DNA of 64,000 nt, from positions 620,001 through 684,000 of the forward strand of contig CP021233.1 in NCBI GenBank assembly GCA_003999685.1, given 5' to 3'. Shown here piece by piece: positions 56,575 through 64,000 of the stretch; within the stretch, counting starts at the first letter, position 1, and each line of letters opens with the position of its first letter. Source of the DNA: Taiwanofungus camphoratus (Eukaryota; Basidiomycota; Agaricomycetes; Polyporales; Taiwanofungaceae). Under the pieces are notes generated by a model, which saw nothing but the letters and a program-made list of their open reading frames with translations, was not told where the DNA came from and made no database searches. The translations under genes and the position numbers were made by a program.

Positions 56575-57153
56575 GATTAACACGCAGATAGATCAATGCT
56601 GCAGCAATACCGATTTTTTGAAGTTCGAGTCCAAGTTTCTGGCGTACGATCAGACTTTCCGAGCGGCTGTGGCAATGTGGATCTATGTATGCAAGCTGAC
56701 CTTCAGTCACTCTTCTCTTATGACCCGTAACGCTAAAGCGGTCCCGAGGAGACCGTATACCAGGAATTTGGTAGAGTCAGGATTACTCGTAACAATCTTC
56801 GCCGAGCAAAGCTGAGTTGTCGACCACATTTGCACTGAAATTTGTAATGGTACAAAATGGCAAGCGCTTCCAGTCTATTAACCCTAACCTTACGCACGCT
56901 GCCTGTGATCTGAGCTCGGAAGACAAAGCAGTCAGGAGTGCTTATCTACTCCATAGTAGTACAGTTCTATTCGCACTAAGTAGCTAAGTGTCCCAGGAGG
57001 CACATCGTAGGAGAGGCAATCGGACAAGATTGAGGTCTAGCGATTCTCAGAGACGATCCCACACATAGAAGCCCGTCGATCTGAAGGAACGAAAAGATAA
57101 ATGGATGGTGATGCAACAATCGAGGTGAAATGTAGGACGTTGATGTCAACTCT
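56575..57153. other. Intergenic region between the P450 and MAK21
   Basis: A 579-bp stretch holding the MAK21 promoter; no gene seen. Confidence 0.6.
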
Positions 57154-59539
57154 TTACTCCGCCGAGTTTTTGCGCCGAATCATGAATCTATAGCAGAGCG
57201 CAGGGAAGTAGTAATTAGCAGAGTCTCCGGCCCAAAAAGCACATTGCTCACGTCGAGTTGACGTTGGGCGCACAGTTGTAGTTGAACCAAATGTCCGGTA
57301 GTCGACCTTCCTTGCTCGACTTGATTTCATAATTAATGAGCATATGCGCCATCATAGCTTTCATGATGTACGCTGCTATGAACCTTCCCGGCTATCCCAG
57401 CATGACATCAGTTACAATGAAGCACAATCGGGGAGAAGTTGCACAACACGTACACTATTTCAAATTGTCGATCAGCGTATACCAGAGTGGCATGGAGATC
57501 AAGGACGTACCAAGGATATTTCCCGTGCCCGAAAATCAAATAATGGGAGTTCGTGCGAATCAAACCACTGCTGTTGTTGGCCTTGCCGCCGGTCGAGATG
57601 TTCTCTCCCACAAAGCGGAAACCGTCGAACTTGTGGGGGTCGGGATAGTACTCCTCATCGAAGTGCACAGTGAAGTTGGAAGATAAGTACGCGCCCTGGG
57701 GAATGAAGGTACCGTCCGAGAAGGTAATCGGCTGCAGAACCTTGCGAGGGAAGCTCACTGTGATAGACATCAGACCACTATTGCACCGTGACTAGGCGAC
57801 TAAACTTACTAGAGCCGAGCGCATTCATGCGAGACGACTCCTTGAGGAAGCTGTCCGCTTTGACAAGCTGATTGATACCAGACTTTGTCATGCCAGACGT
57901 GCGTAGCGCCTCTTCCGCCTCCTCTCTCAGTGGCTCTATGTGCTCCGGGTAATCAAGTAGGTTGAAAAGGGCCTGGATGAATGACTGACAAAAGTGCTTC
58001 AGGATAATACACCAGGAAGGAGCCAGACTTGCCCACCGAAGACGAGGTATGAATTGTTGCGATGTTGATTACCAAAATCCTCATCACTAATCTGTCCGGC
58101 TCCTTTTCGATTCCTTCCGCATTCTCCATGAGCCACATTAGAAGGTCCATCTTCACGCCAATTGCAATGAGTTCAAAAAACAAGACCTCTCGGTATCGAG
58201 ACGCTCACAGGCTTCTCTGACCAACTAGAGCCGTAATCAGCCATTGCGCGATAACGCTCTTCGATTACAGGCCCGAGGTGCTTCAAGGCCTTCCTAATAG
58301 AATTTTGACGCCTCGTGATGAGCCGACCGACAAGCCTGCGACAAATTCTCGTGAGCGATGACACAGGCGGACTATTGAGACTTACGGCTTCATGAAGGAA
58401 GGGAACAGATTTGTGACAAACCCGACCATCGATGTGCTTACAGCAAAATCCCGGCATATATCTGTGTATTCCGGAACACGACCTACCGCAAAGTATCAGG
58501 GGCTTCGTGAAAAATGCAAGCATGTATAATGTAATAGCTCACAAGTAGGCGCTCCGACGAGGATACGATTGAACGTTCTAGCAACGACTGTGGTAAAGGT
58601 CTCCGAGGCATTGAGCTCCTTCCATGTATCTTGAGGGCTCATCAGACAGGCACGAACTGGGTCAAATTGGATACCCACCTTCGCGTCCAATGGAGTCATC
58701 AAATGCACGGGTCAGTTCATCAAGGCACTCATGGACGAGATGCTCAAGGTGGCGTGTGAACTGCAATGGCATGTCATTATTGTGAACTTTCTTGAAGATC
58801 CGGAAATATTACCTTCGACCGTAAGATGGGAAGATGGTATGGGTCGTCATGCATCTGCTGACCCAGAGTATAGGGCAGTTGGAGTTCCTGAATGCGAAAC
58901 GCACTGAGAAGAGCTAGTGACTCCTGATTGTAAAACACTGACATCGTATGCAGCATGCCGAAGTGACAATACATCATCAGGAAGTTGATACATTTCCTCA
59001 ACTGCCCGCATTGTATTTTGTAAGTCATATGAAATGGAGCAGATAGTAACATAAATGCGCACTTAATTTAGGATTAGAAAGGATGACCGACCAGTTGGTC
59101 CAGAGAGGCATCTTGAATACTCCAATTGCTCCAGCCTTGTACTACATGGAATGAGATGCAGCGTCGATGATGACGTGATGACGGATCACCTTTGCATACC
59201 CCTCATGCAACATGCGCTGGGAATCCTGGAAAAAACGGACTGACCCATAGAAAGGGCCGAGGTAACGAGCGTAGCCGACTTGTGGATAGCGAACCTGCAA
59301 GGACATGAACACTGCAGTTTATATGTGAATGCATGTGCAATTACTTTGGTGGCAAAAACGAAGGACAGAACATAGTACACCACCACTACGTTGATGACGA
59401 TGCATGCGAGCAATGCTGGACTTTGTGCGGCCACATGTCGAAGACCGGATATGAACCCTGCGACGGTCCCAGGAAAGGAAGGATCGTCTGAGTACAGAGC
59501 TGTTTGCAATACAGAAAACTTATTCAGGGTGGACGACAT
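57154..59539 (-). CDS. Cytochrome P450, possibly a pseudogene
   Basis: A multi-exon P450 read on the minus strand. Exon 1 (59539-59345) carries a membrane helix (LLACIVINVVVVYYVLSFV). Exon 2 has VRYPQVGYARYLGPFYGSV, and later exons have ELQLPYTLGQQMHDDPYHL, TFTTVVARTFNRILVGAPTC, an I-helix around NIATIHTSS, the K-helix ExxR as ESSRMN, FDGFRF and the haem segment FGHGKYP...PGRFIAAY, ending FMIRRKNSAE. Class II fungal P450s insert oxygen into lipophilic substrates; the pattern is like the kaurene-oxidase-type clade. At two joints (near 59092 and at the haem loop near 57510/57390) splicing signals do not give a continuous frame; at the latter the essential cysteine codon would need one more base. 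Either the gene is dying or the copy uses unusual splicing. Confidence 0.78.
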
Positions 59540-62500
59540 TGGTCGAACTTGCAAAAGCGAGGGCCGTTTAGCGATGCTTCTCACTGTATTTATGCTCAAG
59601 TATCGCCGATCCAGGCAACTTTTGTCAAAGGCACTTACCACATGGTGTTGTACCTCGGCGGAAGATAGCGTTGGCACCTTACCCCCACAGACAAGACAGC
59701 CGAAAACGCTTCCAATCACCCTCTAGCGCCGCAGATAACGTTACGTTGCCGAAGCCATCAAAAACACCCTACCACCGCAAGTATCATAATCAAGAGTATT
59801 CTGACAGAGACCTTTCAGACTTACTACCGCCGTGGGAGGGAATCAGATGCGTGAAGGCTTCCTGAGGTGATTTGGGGTCAGCAGGATAATAATAAGCTGC
59901 AGAGGCACGCAAGGCATAACTGGATGAGGCCCCCAAATAAAATTCCAGTTTTGGACGTCTATTCAGATGGATAGGAACATGGCAGCAAGCAAGCCCGAAG
60001 CGTGGCTTATACGCGCTGACAGACGGGCGTTCCAGTCTGTCGGAGAGACAGCAAACCCATGGAGGTGGACCGGGTACGATATCAGGCCGAAATCACTCCT
60101 CATCGGAAGCCATAAAATTCATAACGAGTCAACCGGGACTACAAAAGAAGATCGATTCAGCATTGTAAATGGGAGCTTGGGTGAAAGGAAACATCACTGT
60201 ACTGATCTTTCCATGCTGATGCAGGCCCAATAACGACTTCCTTGTCAATTGCGCTCTAAATTATGGCAGCTTCCGAGCGTTTGCAAATAGTAGAGGCACA
60301 GAGATGCTTCCCGTGAGATGCCTACCACAACACTTAATAACGGCCTTTGAACGAAGCATCAGCAATGACTGATAATCAAGGGCCACCGGAATCCCCGAGT
60401 ACATATCCCATTTTTCAATGCTGGCCGCAGTCTGATGAAGCCTGGGCCATTTTGCTAGAAGTGAGCATTCACACGATCATCTACTAGTATCAGTTATTAG
60501 ATATTGCGTTTAGAGCCCCTTGGCGTAGTTATCGCCGCAGCTCTAGTGCGTAAGCTGTATTAAAGGGTCGGCTGTAGAATGCCAGAAAGGGTCCCAGTCA
60601 ACTTTTCAAAGTTCTTAAACGTGTCGACCCTGTGTCAAAAATAAGCGCTGTGCACACGCTCGGGGAGCTACAAAAGTACCTTCCAAATTTGGGTTTTCGA
60701 TCATACATGTCCGTCGGACTGCGTCAAGCTCCGAGTCACTCCGGAGCAAGTAGTTAATTTTCAACTAAAGTCGGTCATGAACTGCCCTAAGAGCTCGCTA
60801 ACAGCCATTAACTGTGCAACAAACTTGAACTTCCATCAGGAAAAAAATAGGTAACTATGTAGCTGGATATGCTACCTTCCTAACCTATAGCACGATATAG
60901 TGTCATAGATTTAGTTATAGCTGCTGTGGCACCAGGAGCTACCCTGATTTTTCCTGATGTCTCGAGAGTTAATCTCATGTCAGAAGTGCTTGGAATCGAC
61001 TCAATAGTGACCAGTGACAGACGCCAAGCGATTTTGCACACAATGTGCCACAGCCCGAGGTTGCAAAAGTACTTATTCCTCCCAACACTTACTAGAATGA
61101 GCTTCCAGGCACGAATTGGCAGGGACCTTTGCTACCGATTTATGTCAATGCACGTACTGAAAATCTGTTTGTCCTGGCATATTGACAAGACTCCGATGTG
61201 AAACAAATGATGGGCGTGTTAGGATATCTGCTGCCGCTCCCATTAGGTCATCAGATATCAATATAGTCAGTGACGATACTCTACTACTACAGCTACGATA
61301 CCCACGAACCTGCTCTTACACCGATCAGAGTACATGTTGACTGCGTATTACCATTTGGAATATGTCTTTGTGTCCACGAGCAGCGCTTTGCTGTGAGTAA
61401 CTCTCACGGGAGGCGGTCACTTTCATCTTTTCTGCAATATTCATCAACAAGCGTCGTGCCTGCGTGACCGGTGGGAATTCATCTTTGAGTCACGTAAGTG
61501 TGAATAGAAATCGAAGGAGAACCAATCAGGACTCGACGTCTTATAGTAACAACGTGCACCAGGTGTGCAACTCTCGAAAATGCGATTCCGGTGAGATCCT
61601 GCCGTGACTGCAAGCCGCTTCCATTGGGAAAGTGCCACCCACGGCGACATTGCATCCATGCACCGCAACAGTCATAACAATCCGGGAGAGCACCGCATAC
61701 GCCTTGACTGTTCGTCAATCGCTCAAAACGTTCCAACAGCGCAACAGGCGCAGCCCAACTTACATGCCTCGCATAATTTGTATAGTCCAAGTAAGCTGGG
61801 TCACGGCTTTGACCATCGGGGGCTTTCATCGGATAAAAATCGGAGAGCAATCACTTCGAAGGCTGTGTCCAGTTGCAACTCCGGGGTGAATATATGGGCA
61901 TAGCGCTGGAGTTCATAAGGTGGTCCTTCCCTGCCTCGAAATGGCGGACCTCCTGGGCCGAGGATATTCAGGCCATTCTCATATTATGGGCGGTTATCAA
62001 GGAGACCAGGCTTGATCTGCGCCCCTGCTTGCTCTCGACCGCAGCGCTGCCTGCTAACCAGAGGGCACTTAGAGCGTATCGGTCCCGTCATCCAGAGATA
62101 CTGTTGGGATCGTTCCTGAGCAACAAATCCAGTTTCGACGCCCAATAATTCCTGACTAGAGACAAGACCGAATCCTAGGTGTAGGCGATTCTTGCTTGCC
62201 TGCGATATGCTAGTTTACCTACGCCCGGCTATTATGTTTGAGGAAAGCCGGTAATCGAACATGGATCTAACCGCAATCCAGGTCAACATGCTCGCTTGTC
62301 TCGGTGCAGTCAGAGGAATCGAAGATGCAATTGTGGATCCTCGGCCCAGGAATCTGGCATCGGAAGCGGAAGAAGAATGTGCGAGGGTCGCATGCTACCC
62401 CCTATGTGAATGCGAAGTTCATGCGCTCCGAGAACCTTGATGCGGAACAAGGTTGTTCGACAACAATAGCAAAGCGAAAGGTTAACAGTCCCATGAGCAA

Positions 62501-64000
62501 CGTCCGTTGAGATAGAACTGTGGCCATGCGTTAGCTTGCGCGATTCTTGCGTTCAAAAAGTAACATCTAAGCAGCCCGGCGCCAATTCATCGACAGTCAT
62601 CAAGAAACAGTCGGGTCCAAGCAGAGCCACCACACCTCCCACGGCCTTCAGATACGGAAGTTTCGCGCGCACATGGTTGGAATGACCCAATTGAACCAGC
62701 AGACAGATGGCCATGATTGGAAGAGTGTCGACTTTTAAAGGCAAATTAAGGGACTAGAAGCAAAAGGGGATCTTCACGGATATTTGGCATGCACTTGAAG
62801 ACGAGGGCATCTTCAGTCCATTCCGAGCGGATTCGGACCTACTTTTTTTTTTCCAGATCACAGGGGGCCGAAGGCAAGTCAGCTCTGCTGACTCTGCAGA
62901 GTCTGGAGGGAGACATTGGGCCTTGGGAGAAGCACGCCTAGCCTCAATCAAAAGCTTCTCTACGACGAAAGGGTCACTTCCGTCCAATCATGCAACCGAA
63001 CAATTGAAGACAATGATAAATTGAGATCGGACTGATTAACAGATGCATAGCGGAGCGTCAGAGATGACGTATCATAGAAGGCACATTGCCATGAGTGGTG
63101 CCGATTCGAAAGCTTCACTTCAGGTCGATAGAATCTTCAGTCGAACACGGTCAGGTACGTGCATACGAGGGAAGCAGCCATGCAGTCTCGGGAGCAAGCT
63201 CGGCCAATGCCGAAAGAACCACTGGCTGCCAGATAACCCAGCAGTTGGCCTCATCAACGATGACTGGCACGTCTCGTTCGCGTAGTTGCTGATGACAAGA
63301 GCCATATCGCCTTCACCTACACCTCCACTCGCTTGCGCATCAGACTACGTAGGAACATTGGGTGGTCCGGGCCAATAGCAGCAGCCGCCTTGTGTGTGGT
63401 ACATGCAGATTCGCACTGTCAAGAAAGCCAAGGTCACACGTGATGTGAAAGCTAGCGCACATCCTCAGCTCAAACGGGACCACTAGCTTGCCTGAGATCA
63501 AAAGGTGGCCTAAAGCACGTCAGCAAGCCGCGCGGTGAGTCACTCAGTACCTTTCTCAATTTCGGTGGCGTGGGTTGAGAGGCCTCAGAGAAAACGAGGA
63601 GGTGGGATACTGCGGACGCCCATCACAGTCAAGTTCCGCATACGAGTCCTCGGCTCTGGTTCGAATTCGCCCTACAGATGAAGATTGGTATCTATTCATG
63701 CAGAGTCCAGCCATAGAAGAGACAGATTCACCCACGTATCTATGAAGCGCGTTCTGCTCGCACGGCAAGCGTTTTGCTATTGCCATTCCCTGCCTTTGGT
63801 TAGGTTCGGCCATAGAATCGCCGCATATCAGCACGCAGCTGCATGTACCGGAGACGCTAAATAGTAAGCATCTCCATGCGAAGCTACCAAACGCCAGGTT
63901 CGGGCGCCTCAATCCAACATGTTGGCGTGAACGGACAACAGTGACCGCCCAAGACTGATTGATGTTCAAGAACAATTTCACAATGTGCTGCAAAGATACG
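59540..64000. other. 4.5-kb stretch without a supported gene
   Basis: Many short frames exist, but none shows a domain, a run of consistent splice sites or biased codon use. Moderate GC and scattered stops suggest relic or regulatory sequence. A gene beyond the right edge could start here unseen. Confidence 0.5.

Noticed and set aside
63652-63675. tRNA gene suggested by GGTTCGAATTC
   Set aside because: No matching acceptor stem, A-box or anticodon arm upstream; the match to the B-box is incomplete.
1-64000. CRISPR arrays, riboswitches, bacterial-type promoters or phage genes
   Set aside because: The window is eukaryotic with spliceosomal introns; no regularly spaced repeat-spacer structure or prokaryotic gene layout is present.

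Overview
This is a window of nuclear DNA from a filamentous fungus, almost certainly an agaricomycete basidiomycete. Genes are packed with very short introns (about 50-65 nt, GT...AG), several exons are only 6-23 nt long, and the recognisable genes are ordinary fungal housekeeping genes. They sit between islands of Ty3/Gypsy chromovirus, Tc1/mariner, hAT-like and poly(A)-tailed retroposed DNA. No rRNA, tRNA, CRISPR array or bacterial operon was seen.

Layout. 1-18.6 kb is a transposon island: a decayed Ty3/Gypsy remnant at the left edge; an inverted pair of old repeats; a nearly whole, young chromovirus (4532-12291, 502-bp LTRs, 5-bp target duplication) inserted into one of those repeats; a Tc1 copy (12537-14155); a partial older LTR; and a 3-kb hAT-like element (14544-17534) with a perfect 8-bp target duplication. 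18.6-33.2 kb is a dense gene block: PTC7-type PP2C phosphatase, proteasome subunit PUP1, BAR-domain GVP36, aldehyde dehydrogenase, a p24 cargo receptor, a Rua1-type regulator, SUS1, MAGO and a conserved small protein. 33.2-35.7 kb has no gene I can support. 35.7-39.7 kb carries a casein kinase 1 and EAF3/MRG15. 39.8-46.8 kb is a second transposon nest: a hAT-like element holding a second Tc1 copy, an inverted copy of the repeat core seen at 14.8-16.6 kb, and a third hAT-like element that cut a peroxiredoxin gene in two and was itself hit by a retroposed copy. 48.3-56.6 kb carries a large low-complexity protein of unknown function and MAK21/NOC1. 57.2-59.5 kb is a cytochrome P450 with a suspect haem motif. 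59.5-64 kb shows no convincing gene.

Exon models were built by hand from splice signals, reading frame and family motifs; every model called complete closes in frame. The genes are housekeeping rather than a pathway: proteostasis (PUP1), ER-Golgi traffic (p24, GVP36), mRNA export and exon-junction complex (SUS1, MAGO), chromatin (EAF3), ribosome assembly (MAK21), signalling (PTC7, CK1) and oxidative metabolism (ALDH, P450).

Most noteworthy: the chromovirus has an exact 11-nt match between its predicted RNA 5' end and its primer-binding position, pointing to Tf1-like self-priming, and it carries an extra ORF after pol with two CCHC zinc knuckles. The peroxiredoxin gene split by a datable nest of insertions, the 6-nt exon in MAGO, and a GC-rich domain whose edges fall inside genes also deserve a second look.
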